A stretch of 64,000 nt of DNA from Druceiella hillmani (Eukaryota; Arthropoda; Insecta; Lepidoptera; Hepialidae): NCBI GenBank assembly GCA_039881145.1, contig JAYKKI010000133.1, positions 3,614,501 to 3,678,500 of the forward strand, read 5' to 3'. Below the pieces are notes generated by a model that saw only the letters and a list, made by a program, of their open reading frames with translations, did no database searches and was not told the DNA's origin. Shown here one piece after another: positions 14,371 to 26,495 of this stretch. Each line of letters begins with the position of its first letter. Position 1 is the stretch's first letter. The position numbers and the translations under genes were made by a program.

Positions 14371-15374
14371 AATTGCCAGCTGATAGTTAATTGATTAATA
14401 TGGCTAATGCGATGCAGTGCATAATTCGGAGAAATTGATATAATGCATTCGCAGGGCCAAGAAGTTTGAGCATAACGAAAACCGTTTAAGGGCTTGTTAA
14501 AAATATATATGTAACGAACAAGGAATCAAATTATTTATGTAGATTATTTATTTAAAATTAATGGAGAAGTAAGCAAAGTTATAATAACGCCAATTGTGAG
14601 CTTCGGTCAATGAGTTTCGTGGTTCATAGTAATCTATATTTTTTAAGTTATTAAGGAATATATATTAATAAGAATCAAAATATAACTTTTTGATTGACAT
14701 ATAGATTTGCCAAAAAAGGTGTATAAAAATTAATTCAAAATTAAATATCACTGTACCATCTAGTTTACTACTAATGAAAACCGACGTAATTTTTTTTTAT
14801 ATAATTCAATTTTTTTTTGTTATATAAATAAAGTAGCGCCATCTTTGAACAGAAATTTTAGCGAATAATTTAAATGCACGACATTGTTAACATGTTCAGT
14901 CATGTCTAATTGACTTTATAGTAATAATAATAAACAAATAATGCGTATTAGATAACTATCTCTGAAAAATCAGACAAGAAATAATTATGAAAAAATAAGG
15001 ACTTGAAATTTTTTATACAGTAAAATAGTTAAAAAATTACAAAAAATATATATTATATTACAATATTGTCCAATAAATGTTTTGTTCTATTAGTAAAGTT
15101 TTCTTCTAGTACGTTTTAGTCTAGTGAACCGTTTTTGAATACAATTATTTTCAAAACTACACGCTTTGACATACCGATGGCCTACCTACCTCAAGTTATT
15201 TTTACAATATTCTCTGGAGCCTGATTGGAGACTGACCATGTCTTATCGCGCCAAACACTAGACATTAATCAACAAAATGGACAATATTAAACAGTGTAAC
15301 TCAGTTTTCGGTATCATTCCACAATACAAATATTGTTGAATATGAATTTTTGACAATTTTATTTTGATATTTGC

Positions 15375-15405
15375 GTATATACATACATATATATATATAT
15401 ATATA

Positions 15406-15453
<48 letters not shown>

Positions 15454-15457
15454 TAAA

Positions 15458-15510
<53 letters not shown>
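15375..15510. repeat. Compound TA/TG microsatellite
   Basis: Long TA runs with short TG and AAATA interruptions produce the isoleucine/tyrosine-rich open frames on both strands. It is not coding. Confidence 0.95.
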
Positions 15511-15964
15511 TATTAGTAAACTTTCATTCTTCATACTCGACAATTTCCTGCCTTCACGCAATCATAACCTTTTTGTTATACCACCCTCTAGAATTGAACT
15601 AAATCGGAACTCTCCAATTTCCTGTTGTGTTCAATTGGTCAATCACCTAATCACGGTTGCACCAGAGTGTGATTTATGTATGATGAGTGAAAGTAAATTA
15701 GTCAAAATGTGTTTTTATCTTTTGTAGTTTAATTTCATGTTTAATCTAAAAGATTAATTTTTTTTATATCATTAATTTCTTATCGTTACAAATAAGTTAC
15801 TTGTAATGTGACGAAAAATGTATGTGCGACTAAATAAATAAACAAACTTATTGAAACCAAATTAGAACTACAGAATTAGGAACAAAATCATAAGCACCTG
15901 TCAAACCAATTATTATAAAAATGATTTACATCGCCTAATACTCCTTAATTATTATTGCTTATAC

Positions 15965-16480
15965 TGTGAAATTATCTCCAGACGCGACACAACCATCCAC
16001 ATTCGCCCGGCCATGCGTTCTGAGCCCGCGCGATCGACAGCCCTTGTGACAAAACTTCATTCACCGCACCGCTGTGGACGCGCGTGTGGGGATCGCGCCG
16101 TTGTCCCGGCGGGATGGCTGTACGGGGTTCGGTGACACGGTACATCGACAATACATGCGTGGACTGTTTGGTATTTATGTTACCTACGCTACGCATAACA
16201 AATTAGTTTTGATATTATATTATTTATGTACAGAACATAATGACCATCACAATTAAACTGTTGCTTTTAATTTCATCAGTTTTTCAATTTTTACGCAAAG
16301 ATCCTAAATATTTGGTGGATAAAGTTAGCATAGTTTATCCCTCAGAAAGTGCCTATCGAAATCGGTTCAACCGTTTCGAAGATTAGCCCATACAAACAGA
16401 CAGACGAACAGATAAATGTTTAAAATACGGTAGTTTGGATTTTGGAAACGTGCTTATAATAATATCATCTTAAAAAAAGG
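15965..16480 (+). mobile_element. Probable non-LTR retrotransposon remnant (unit B only)
   Basis: A GC-rich island (about 15,980-16,170) rises abruptly from AT-rich DNA. At about 16,340-16,410 the text reads as a typical LINE 3' region, with ATCGGTTCAACCGTTTCGAAG followed by repeated CAGACAGACGAACAG units. Unit A has no counterpart between its 1.0-1.1 kb anchors, so this arrived after the duplication. Frames of 60-75 codons cross the island on both strands, but I recognise no reverse-transcriptase or other domain. The island and the tail may be two separate insertions. Confidence 0.45.
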
Positions 16481-17379
16481 CAGCTATTTGGAAATCCCAG
16501 ACAGACACCTCAATTTTATGCATTTGCATAGATGAATAGGTTTAATAAAATGCGTATTAATGGCCATTCATAAATTACTTTATAAAAATCAAACTACGAA
16601 TGACCATGAGTTAAAAAAAGAACATGAAACTAAATAAAAGAAATGTTTATTTGAAGCTCGTTTCAGTATTTTCCATTATGAAGTTTGGAAATAACTTAAA
16701 GAAACATAAAAAAATTTAAATTAAAAATGCACATAACCAGTGTAATACAGCAAGTTAAAAGTAAAAAGTATATAGAAGTATATGAAATCTAAGTAAATAA
16801 ATAAATTCATTTGTAAATGTACATACATCGAACCAAAATGTTTAATAATAAAACCATATAATAATTCATTTTATCAGAATTACGTTTCGATAATATTAGC
16901 GAAATCACTTTAAACTTTAATTTGTTTTATTCCTTTTTGTTTATACTATATTTAATATCCTATTTTTCCACTTCATTCAGTGAAATGTTTGTCCTAAATA
17001 TTTCCTTAAGATGTCGTTTCAAATATTTAATATTGTTTTCGTCCCTTTTACATAGAGTTCCCAATTTATTTTCTCACATTAGCATCAAAATTAAATCGAC
17101 TTTGTGTGCTGACACAACCCTTTCTCTTCGTCGCAACATCTTTCATCCAATGTTTTGGGCGTCAAAATGTCACGACTATATCATAGGAAGGCACTCAACC
17201 AACAACGGAGAAAGATACATAAAGAAGGTAGAATAAGACAAAAAGCATATGCATGCATGACAACAAACGAAAATGGCGCTCACCGTCATGTCAAAAGTAG
17301 TCTGTAAACATTTTGCAAAAAAACAAAAATGGCTCTTACAAATGATGTCAGTTGTTTTGTACCTTATGTCTGTCAGAAG

Positions 17380-17480
17380 TAGACTGTCAAAGTGTTGTTG
17401 ATTTATTTATATATTTATAATTTATGTCAACAGTAAACTGTCAAAATGTTGTCGATTTATTTATATATTTATTATTTATT
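17380..17480. repeat. Two-copy tandem repeat
   Basis: A roughly 60-bp unit containing AAACTGTCAAA-like and GATTTATTTATATATTTAT segments occurs twice in succession. It is absent from unit A. Confidence 0.6.
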
Positions 17481-17500
17481 AAAATTTTAAATGTAATTCC

Positions 17501-17545
17501 GTCTTGTAATGGACTTACATTTTGCATGTAAATCCGTTACAAGAC
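17501..17545. repeat. Hairpin with 20-bp arms and 5-nt loop
   Basis: 17,501-17,520 and 17,526-17,545 are reverse complements with two mismatches around the loop TTTGC. It lies in unit-B-specific sequence. Confidence 0.8.
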
Positions 17546-17768
17546 TAACAACATGTGAATTTAATTTATTTATATATACCCAAAGAATTTGCACATATAG
17601 TTATCGTAAATATAATTAACAACTGGAGCAATACAATTCCATTTCGCCATTTTTTAGTACGGGCATTGTGGCTCATTTTCCTTTTTTGTCATTAAAGGTT
17701 TATTTAAAGTGGTTAAAAGGGAGTTTTCATTTATTAGCCTAATTTAATTGAAAATCGTCTATTTTCCC

Positions 17769-17808
<40 letters not shown>

Positions 17809-17809
17809 T
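17769..17809. repeat. TA microsatellite
   Basis: About 40 bp of TA repeat carries one C interruption. Confidence 0.95.
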
Positions 17810-18118
17810 ACAGAAAATTAAACTCACTTCTCAATTTTTTAATAAATTGAAAAATTTAAATATTTAAATTATTTTAATGATATCTGAAGAATATGTGTAT
17901 TATGCAGTAAATCAGTTATTTCACATGTCCCTTCTCTCTCTCTCTCTGCCCCTTACTATGTACTTACGAACCAACGTTTAAATCGCCAAAAAAATTTACA
18001 TTTTTGCATGTACTGATTTATATGTGAGTTTTATTTTCTATTTTTAAAACACCTCTGACACATTTGTCTCTTTTTAAATAATAAATTTTAAAATAAACAA
18101 CACAACAAGTGGAAAATT

Positions 18119-18250
18119 CATGTTGCATCTATTTTTTAACGAAAGGCGATTTAGGATTCATAAAAGAGTCATTGCAGGGCTTCACAAGTCCTTTACTTCC
18201 TCCACCCATCTTTGATTTTGGGTCTTTTTCTGTAAATATGCTATCGCAGG
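18119..18250 (-). pseudogene. Unit B counterpart of the cysteine-rich exon, decayed
   Basis: On the minus strand P-C-N-D-S-F-M-N-P, then S-P-F-V-K-K and a stop, aligns with the S-C-N-D-C-F-M-T-P and P-F-G-K-K segments of the unit A exon at 1,545-1,735. The cysteines upstream of it in A are not conserved here. The plus strand also carries an open frame and a consensus-like donor (CAGG/GTAAGTAT at about 18,250), so plus-strand exon identity cannot be excluded. Confidence 0.3.
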
Positions 18251-18734
18251 GTAAGTATATCATATCGTGTTGTTACAGGTTTTATCTGAGTTTGAAAATA
18301 ACTTTTTTTCATTATAGAATTCACGGTTAACTACATACATTTGGCTAACTTCTTGATAAATGAGTGGCCTTTTCTAACCAACTAAAGTATTTTTGCAGTG
18401 TATTTAAAATAATTAAGGATTCTTTAGAATTTTTATTAAATCATTTGCAGATATTAATGTTTCGTAACGAAAATATATTGCCTGCCATATTTTATAGGCG
18501 TAAAAACACGATGCATATTTCTAAAATTATGACATCCATAACAATCGAAATAGTTTTCCTTGAAGCTAATTCATAATTAAATAATTTTAATTTTAGGCTG
18601 AGTAATTTCGAAAATAACGGCAGAGTGACACGCCTGTTACATATTTTTCAGTGTACCACTGAAGGAACACAATCTAAAATTACGGAATTTTGTGACACCC
18701 TTGTAACATAATGTATCTCTATAAAATATATCAT

Positions 18735-18752
18735 AGTTTTAGGGTTATAATT

Positions 18753-18840
<88 letters not shown>

Positions 18841-18864
18841 TTATAAAATTATAACCCTAAAACT
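18735..18864. repeat. TA microsatellite flanked by 18-bp perfect inverted repeats
   Basis: AGTTTTAGGGTTATAATT (18,735-18,752) and its exact complement (18,847-18,864) enclose about 94 bp of CA/TA/TATG repeat. Unit A has only one uninverted version of the arm (about 3,780-3,800). So in B a piece of flanking sequence was copied in inverted orientation on the other side of an AT tract. Confidence 0.85.
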
Positions 18865-20438
18865 TATACTTATAATTATTTTTTTATACTTTTCTCAATC
18901 ATACTCACGTATTAATTATTAAATGATTCTTTCTGATATGAGTGATCGAGATAAAAAAATAGTTTTTTACCAACTAGACTAAATGACATATTTGTGGTAA
19001 AAACCTTTACTTACATAAGCCTTAACATGGTGTCAAAAAGACAACCAACGTGAAAAGTATAGGGAATAAAAAAATCGAGTACTTACTTTTGCTCTCTCCT
19101 GGTTTCATTTCCATATGAATATTTATGATGTTAGGTTTTGGAATATATATGGATACATATGTTATATTTTGATGTTAAATTTAAAGTTTCTATATAAAAC
19201 GATTTCTGAAAAAAAACTGTGATAGACAAACAGACGTAGAGATGTGTGACCTTACAAAGGACCATTTTTCTTCTTGATCTAAGAAATCCTAAAGATGTGA
19301 ATGGACGATATCAATTTAAAACGAAGTAAATTTTTTCTGAATTTCGAAGGAACACAAGGAGAGAGTGTGGTATAAAAAGCCATTCTCCACTCTCATTACC
19401 ATTAGTAAAATTGTAATGAGGTCAAAAATGAGTAAAATATTCCACAGAAAGTCGGATCCCATTAGCCAGTGATTGAAATACGTCAAAGCATATCATGCAT
19501 ATCATCAATCAACTACATGACCCGCGGAAGCGGAAGACCTTTTATCACGCTCATGAGGTATGGGAACATTCTTTATTCTGTAGGTTATGTAGGTATGATA
19601 TCTAAACGCTGTAGGTTACGTTTAGATATCATTATATTCGATTTAATTTTTGGTATTAATTGAAAGTAAGAAAAATAACAATCGAAAACCTTTTTACGTT
19701 TTAGTCTTTCGTCCATTATATGCTCCAATTTGTTATATTCACCGCATTTAGTGGAACTATATTTAATATATTACCTTATGACATATCTATGTTCATGATA
19801 AATTGTACAAATTGTATTATCTCACTCGGTCTAGTTATTTTTTGAAGTCATCTAGCACTAAGACATTTGGAATTTGTGGAAATGTTTTTGTATTTTGATT
19901 TCAAATCATGCATAATGTTTTTCATCAAAAAATATCTTAAGTAAATTAAATATAATGGGCTGATATAAATTATCAAATGTTAAATTTTGAAGATAAAAAT
20001 AGTAAAAGCATAACTACATATACAAATGTTATGAAATTAAATATAATTTTAACTAATATAGTAAATAAACAGAATATCAAAATCAAAATGTTTACATAAA
20101 TACAAAACATTCTTAGGTCATATCTAATCTTAGAAGGTAAGAAAATTCAAAAAAATTGCATTATGTTTACATTTTGTTATTTATTTATGTTTTTGTATCC
20201 AAAAAATGAAGAAAAATATGTTTATTAACTTAACTAACTGCAAAAAAAAATTATTAATTCCAATAATTAAATAATTAGCAAAATAGAAACTATTAGTAGC
20301 AAATATCTTGAATAACGTTTGATTTACTCATCACTTATCACTCATCACTTTCATCATCATATTTATAAGTTATACATTTTCACAAAAAGTCATTATTAGT
20401 TTAAAAGTTGATAAAAATAGAATACAAATAAATTCAGT

Positions 20439-20440
20439 AT

Positions 20441-20480
<40 letters not shown>
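20439..20480. repeat. TA microsatellite
   Basis: A CA-TA-CA compound repeat of about 40 bp. Confidence 0.95.
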
Positions 20481-20832
20481 GAAATTCTGAATTCAGTCGA
20501 TGCTTTCAAACACGGGAAACTGCATAATCAAACTATAGACTTTGCTGAACGTTATTTCTGTCCAAAAAAAAATTTAAGAAGTTTTACCTCAAAAACTGTA
20601 AAAAAAGGTTTTAAATTAAACTAATTTTTGAAATTAAATTCATAGCCCAATTATATACCTATGAGCATCTTGCTTTGCTTCCGCAGGTTTGCCTTCAAAT
20701 CTACTTGACATTTAAACGGATCTATCTAACTACTCGTACTGAAAATGTATTTGTGACATTAAAATATAATATATTAATTTATGATAAATGTAAAAACAAT
20801 GTTTTGTATTAAATAAATACTAAATAAGGAAC

Positions 20833-20858
20833 AGGTTATAGGTTATAGGTTATAGTGG
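20833..20858. repeat. Three GGTTATA units
   Basis: GGTTATA is repeated three times in tandem. It is not the canonical arthropod telomere unit TTAGG, and unit A has a single diverged version (about 7,105-7,130). Confidence 0.6.
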
Positions 20859-21177
20859 TTCGAAATGGTTTTTGTAAATAGTGCACAGCTTGCTTCTACT
20901 CTATTATTTTATTTTCTATTGATAATTTTATTGTGCACTATACTGTATTTAAATTATAATGTTGTCTCAAAAGAGAAATTTGGATAATAACGAAATGTTT
21001 TAAATAGTTTTGATATTTAAAAAAATATTAAATCGAAACGGATAATGGAAAACCGACATAAAAATTAGAACATTTTTTGTTTTTTTTAGCATCAAGTGAA
21101 AACTACCAAGTTTCAATCTAATTGAAAGGAAATGGGACCAGATCAGTCTTACATAAAAAAAACATAAAAAAGCAAAG

Positions 21178-21480
21178 TTCTGCTCTTTTATCCTAATATC
21201 CTTTTATTTTAACCTAACCTACAATAAAATTGTAAAAGAGTAAATTCTTACACGGAAATATTTTAAAAAGAGCGATGGATTTAGCATAGAGAAAGAAGGA
21301 AAAAAGAAAAAGGAAAACCTTTTTTTAAAATTTAGTTCTGTATATGAATTGACGCGTCAATCACACAAAATGTTCTGGACAGATTTTGATGATATTTGGT
21401 ATGGTAATAGTTTATGTCCTAGAACAAAAAAGAAGATTTTTTTCCTGTTCCAAATTTCACGCGAGTGAAACCGCTAGTAG
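21178..21480 (+). mobile_element. LINE (RTE-like) 3' end with 10-bp target duplication
   Basis: The insert ends in a CACGCGAGTGAAACCGCTAG-type terminus, which I associate with 3' ends of RTE-clade LINEs in insects. AAAAGCAAAG flanks it at 21,168-21,177 and 21,481-21,490. Unit A at about 7,430-7,440 shows the empty site with one copy of a similar sequence. About 300 bp remain, so it is a severe 5' truncation without coding capacity. Confidence 0.65.
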
Positions 21481-22394
21481 AAAAGCAAAGATAGTAGAAA
21501 AAAATGATTTAATTTTATTAGACCACATTCCTTTCGCAAAGTAACCAAGCCACGATCTTTCCACTTCTACATTTAAGCCAAAATTTACTTGTGATTATTA
21601 GGACCATGTCAACCATGCTAAAATCTCGCTCAATCCGCAAGTACAATATTTACTCACCACATATTGTCTCAAACTCTCACATCGTACCACTTAAATTTCT
21701 TTCTAGATAAGCTACGTACCGTTGCGTACTACGAAACATTAAAACGTCGAGGCGACTATGCTTAAGTAGATCCTTCGCCTCCAGCGCTACTCGAACTATT
21801 GTAAAATTGTTGGTTTAATCTCATATACAAGCAGTGAATAGGCGTGTACAACCTTGTGTTCGGCAGAATAATATTGAACTCGACAAACTTTACATCTCTA
21901 AGACGGCCTCTTTACGGAGATCAGAAACACCTGTTGATTTCGTTTTACTTTAATCTCTCGTAACATACTGATATAACGTTAAGAGGAGATGCAAAATTGA
22001 TATGAGTATATATAAAAAACCAGATTAGATAGATAAAATTTATTGAATTATTCCAAGAGTCCTTTGCGAGAGAGTTATGTGTTCATATAATAAGTGTGTC
22101 TGTCTTATATAAACGTGTTGATTTGCTAGGGTATAGAAAAGATTTAAGTGGTATTAAAATATAAACAAAATTGTAATGCACATAGAAACTAGAGTGCTAT
22201 ATTTACTTTCGGACTTTATATATTTTACACTAATTTGCGTAGTTTTATTAGAAAGTAGCTTCGAACAGCGTCTTCATTCGTTTTGGAAAGGAAAATAATG
22301 GTGATACAATTTTAAAAAATATTCTTGTGCAGAAATTGGATATCAATATTGCAAGTGAACCCTGTAGTAGTTAGTACAGGGTACGTGATTTTTT

Positions 22395-22705
22395 GGCTCT
22401 AGGTAGACTGGCATGTTATCATGAGGTGTCATTACATAATCGTGTCTACGCTCTAACCTCAAACGAGATTAATGTTTGGGTTAATTACCAAATAAATTAC
22501 CTTGTAATAGACAGCTTTGGAATGATGTATTGCCCTGATATGTTATTACACACTTATGTCAACGCTCTTAATCCTAGCGATATAAGTTTATTTTAATTAC
22601 AAACGAAAATACTGTGCAGTAGATAGCCATAGACTGACATGTTATCTTTATGTGTTATTACATATTTACGTCCGCGCTCTTATCCCTGGCGAGATAAGTT
22701 TTTAT
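22395..22705. repeat. Three degenerate tandem repeats of about 110 bp
   Basis: The copies at 22,395-22,478, 22,504-22,590 and 22,613-22,705 share a TGTTAT core, then TTACA, a CG-CTCT(A/T) segment and a GAGATAA or GCGATATAAG end. They are well diverged from each other. A short open frame crosses the first two but is not maintained in the third. Confidence 0.6.
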
Positions 22706-22860
22706 AAGTTTCTAAGAATGTCATATTGAATTTCGGAATAAATTATGTCCTCTCCAGGACACAAGCCGCAAGTATATACTAAATTTCACACCTATGACTA
22801 AAGTTGTTAAGCTTAAAAGTAAAAGAAATAAATAACCAAGGAGATTATAATATATAGTAA

Positions 22861-22901
22861 ATATATATATATGTATATACGTACATATACATACGTACAT
22901 A

Positions 22902-22975
<74 letters not shown>

Positions 22976-22980
22976 TATAT
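22861..22980. repeat. TA microsatellite with TACG interruptions
   Basis: About 120 bp of TA repeat lies with GTAC-containing flanks. It causes a spurious minus-strand Tyr/Ile frame. Confidence 0.95.
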
Positions 22981-25900
22981 TGCGTCATTGTAGGGTTTAG
23001 AAGCTTTGTTCTAAATTTGGTAAAATGTTTCAAGTCTAACTTAGTTTTTTGTTCTAGTCTTTACTCAGAAATTGAATTAATAGAATAAACATCAGGTCAT
23101 GTTTCGTACATTTTTGTATTTTTTGGTTGATGAAATAACGAGCTGCAAATTATTTTATTAATGGTTATATTGCAGTTATTACTATTAAAGATATAAACCG
23201 GAAAATTGTCACTTCCTTGTACTATCGCACTCCGGAAGGGACCCAGAAAAGACGTAATGTACGATATATTGGTAATAATAATCAAGCCTTTTTATAATAT
23301 GCATCACGATCGTAATCTAAGTTTCGTGTAGTGGTACAGTAATTTAATTTTCGTTCGATCAGTGGAGGTAAGGAACGTCAACTGCGTCGTTGCTTCAATC
23401 GGTATTCGAATTTTCCTTCGTGCCTGAATTAACACGTTCCTGCTGATGTTGTTCTATTATGTCTCCTTTTTGTTATTTATTCACATAACCAAAAGTGATT
23501 TTTTTATTGAAAATATGCCTGAATATAAAACATTGTATTTATCAGTTATTTTTCAATTATTTTAGTAAAAAAATAGCTGCTAGTTCCTTTATTTGTTACT
23601 CCACTTTTGTGGTAATTGTTTTTTTTATGTGTAATATTTGACAATCAGTGTTCTTATTTATAAGTCTATTAAGTTTAGCGACATTAAGTTAAAAAATGTT
23701 GAGAAATTATTCGTTATGAAAAGATTATTTATTTGGAAGCAATCTCTTTGGGCCGATTTATTTACCAAATAAACTTTGGTTGACTGTAGTTAGTAAACCT
23801 TGACAGTAGTTTCCTTTCAATGAAATTAAGAAAAACATTGGAAATTTAAATTTATCCAAAGATAATTTGTTATTCCCTAGCTTGATTTCAAGAGAAAATG
23901 AGTTAAAGTGTTCGGTAGAATTTAGTTTAATTACCTAAGAAGAATCTGTGTTCGGTTTAAATTGTTTGAGTCGTTTGTTGCTTTGTATAATATAGGCTCG
24001 CTAGGAATTAATTTAGATTTTATTTGAATTAAAACAGAGGTAAATCAGGAGTAGGTTTGATTTGGGTCTAGACCAATGTAAATATAATGGAAAAATATAT
24101 ATTTTTATACTTAGGCTTAGTTCATTTTAGCCTGTTTTAATTTAAGATAGTGTCTAAATCTACTAATTATATTTGAAATTAAAGTTTAGTTGGATCTAAT
24201 TCTGACTGAACTGGGCTATATCTTAATTGAATTTCATTTGTGACCAATTAAATTTTTGTTTATGAACATTTGCGTGTGGGTATACTTGTATTATTTTCAC
24301 AAGAGCATTTAGCGCCTTGTAGATATAAAAGAAATATCAAACTCTTACATTATACATATGATCCTCTTCTCTACATTATATTTAAAAATATTAAAGATAT
24401 TTTAAAATATATAAATACATGGAAATATAAAAGCTATAGCTAAGCTTTATTATTTCTCTTTTAGTTTCTTGTTGATCATTCCAAATATTATCCATGATTA
24501 ATAAAATTTTATCATCTTTTACGAATTATTCCGATTCACATATATTTGTTTTACTTATAATAAATTATGACTAAAAAGGCACTACTCTAACCTTGTGATC
24601 TAAATAATTAAAATTTTAGCACAAAGCTTATATTAACCATTAATTTGTTACTTAAATTCGTAACAAAAAACTAAAATAAAAAAAAATATTGAATCATTTA
24701 ATATAGGTGTGGACACATGAAAATTTTTCAAATTCGCCTTTACAATATTTCCGTTTCTTGACAAGTTACCGTTAGGACTTCCGATTTTATAAAGATACAC
24801 TGTAGGTTAGACAGAAAGCAAATAAACTTACTTCTACAAAGTAAGACTATTTGTTTTTCATTATTGTTAGTTGTTTAAAAATAGGTTATTAATGATGCAG
24901 GTAACGATGTTTAATTTTAAAATGATTTGAAAACTTATAAAACTTAGTTTAATTTCTCGATAACATATATGTCAGGTGGAATAAATCTTCATTTCTGAAA
25001 AAAAATTTTATTATGACTTTTTATTTAAATTTTCATAAAAGGATATTTCATGGCGTTCATATCAAACTGTAACAACATTAATAAATATTTGATGTGCATA
25101 TTTTTACTTTTGTGGATCAGTATGCATATTAAAATTAGTTCGTGAGAATAAATTGCAAGAAATCCCAGCATACTAACTTCTATTACGAATTATCAGAATT
25201 AGCGTCTATAATAAACTGATAATTTGCCTATCTGGATGACGAAATAGCAAAGAAAGACACCGTAGCGTAAAAGATGATCACTTGTTGAATGTTATAAATG
25301 CGGGGAAATTTTTGTCTTCTTAATAAAAAGAACTGTTTCCTACAATTAAACTGTAACGTCATAATTTTTTTAAAATGTTTATCACCTAGTGTCGTTAGTT
25401 AATTTTAATAAAATTTATGTACAATAGGTTGTACACATACTTAAAATATAAATTATAAATTTTAACATATTCTCAACATATAATAAACATTCTCACATAT
25501 GTTGTATCTGTTTCTCTATAATATACAATTATTTCTAAAAAAACATGCATTAAAGGGTTAAAAATCCTGCATTAATCCACCGCACATACAAACACATATG
25601 TACCGGACGTATGTGAAATAAATTTATCTAACGAGTTTTTGTCTCAACTACTTATGACATATCTACTTCAGTGGTGAAAAGTTGAAATTTGCATCTTAAT
25701 GTGTTTTATAAGACCATTTCCAGAGAAAAGGCGGTTATCTGAAGACATTAAGCTAAGATATGTAATATAGTCTTTCTGAAACACCACTGGAAGGTGAATA
25801 AACTCTAAAGACAGTACAGCGTCTGGAAAGTACATAAAGATAGCTCTTTATTTTTATCACACAACCTTACTTACTTATCCAGTGCTGCAACTGATGGGTG

Positions 25901-26495
25901 GTCCAAACGTGATCCACCACTATTAGTCTCTAGTCGTGCTTAAACTCTGACAGTCTTCTCCAATTTTGGCCACCTCGCTTTCATGGGTTAAGTTTATCGT
26001 TTGCAAATCACTAAATTTTTGCCATCTTATCGGGTGGGTGGCGTCCGATTTTTTATTACCACCTTCTTATTATCCGTTTTATTTTTCATTCATTGTAAAT
26101 GATTCAGTGAGTACCACTTTAACCGCGACTAGTCTTCAAAGATATTTTAACTGTCTATGTTGATTATAAATTTAATTATTTATAAATTTAATTTCATCCT
26201 GATTTATGAGTTAGTTCAATGTTTGCCAACACTTCTCTTGCCCTCACTCTATATTTTTTCTAGATGCAGTTTTTATTCACTTTTTATATCATTATATCAC
26301 TTGCAAATACCCAATTTTATTAAAGGCTGTACCCCCATATTTGACGATTGGTTTGCTTATGGCCGTTTTAAATGTGAAAAGGAATAGAGCTGTCGGGATG
26401 AAAACCTTTCTTTTATGCCTTGTTGCATGAAAACACGCTTCAAAGTTTGTCGTCCACTTTTACTGTGTTATTTTATACTAATAATTTGCTTGGTA

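Larger units (their letters stand above)
22190..23615. other. 1.4-kb segment present only in unit B
   Basis: The A/B alignment jumps here from A about 8,190 to B 22,190 and resumes at B about 23,615. The segment contains three degenerate copies of a roughly 110-bp repeat (22,395-22,705), a 120-bp TA microsatellite and a patch at 23,290-23,450 with higher complexity. Its ends show no inverted repeats or target duplication that I can recognise. It may equally be a deletion from A. Confidence 0.55.
14371..26495. repeat. Unit B of the ancient tandem duplication
   Basis: This is the direct-repeat partner of unit A. B-specific material includes a GC-richer LINE remnant (15,965-16,480), a 17.2-17.7 kb segment with a short tandem repeat and a hairpin, several TA microsatellites, a LINE 3' end with target duplication (21,178-21,480) and a 1.4-kb segment (22,190-23,615). 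B lacks the mariner-like element found in A and most of A's 5,340-6,860. Similarity to A ends at about 26,495. Between listed features I see no coding sequence. Confidence 0.85.

Noticed and set aside
15972..16256. Host gene exon in the GC-rich island
   Set aside because: The island is absent from unit A and is followed by a LINE-like 3' tail, so a transposon fragment is more likely.
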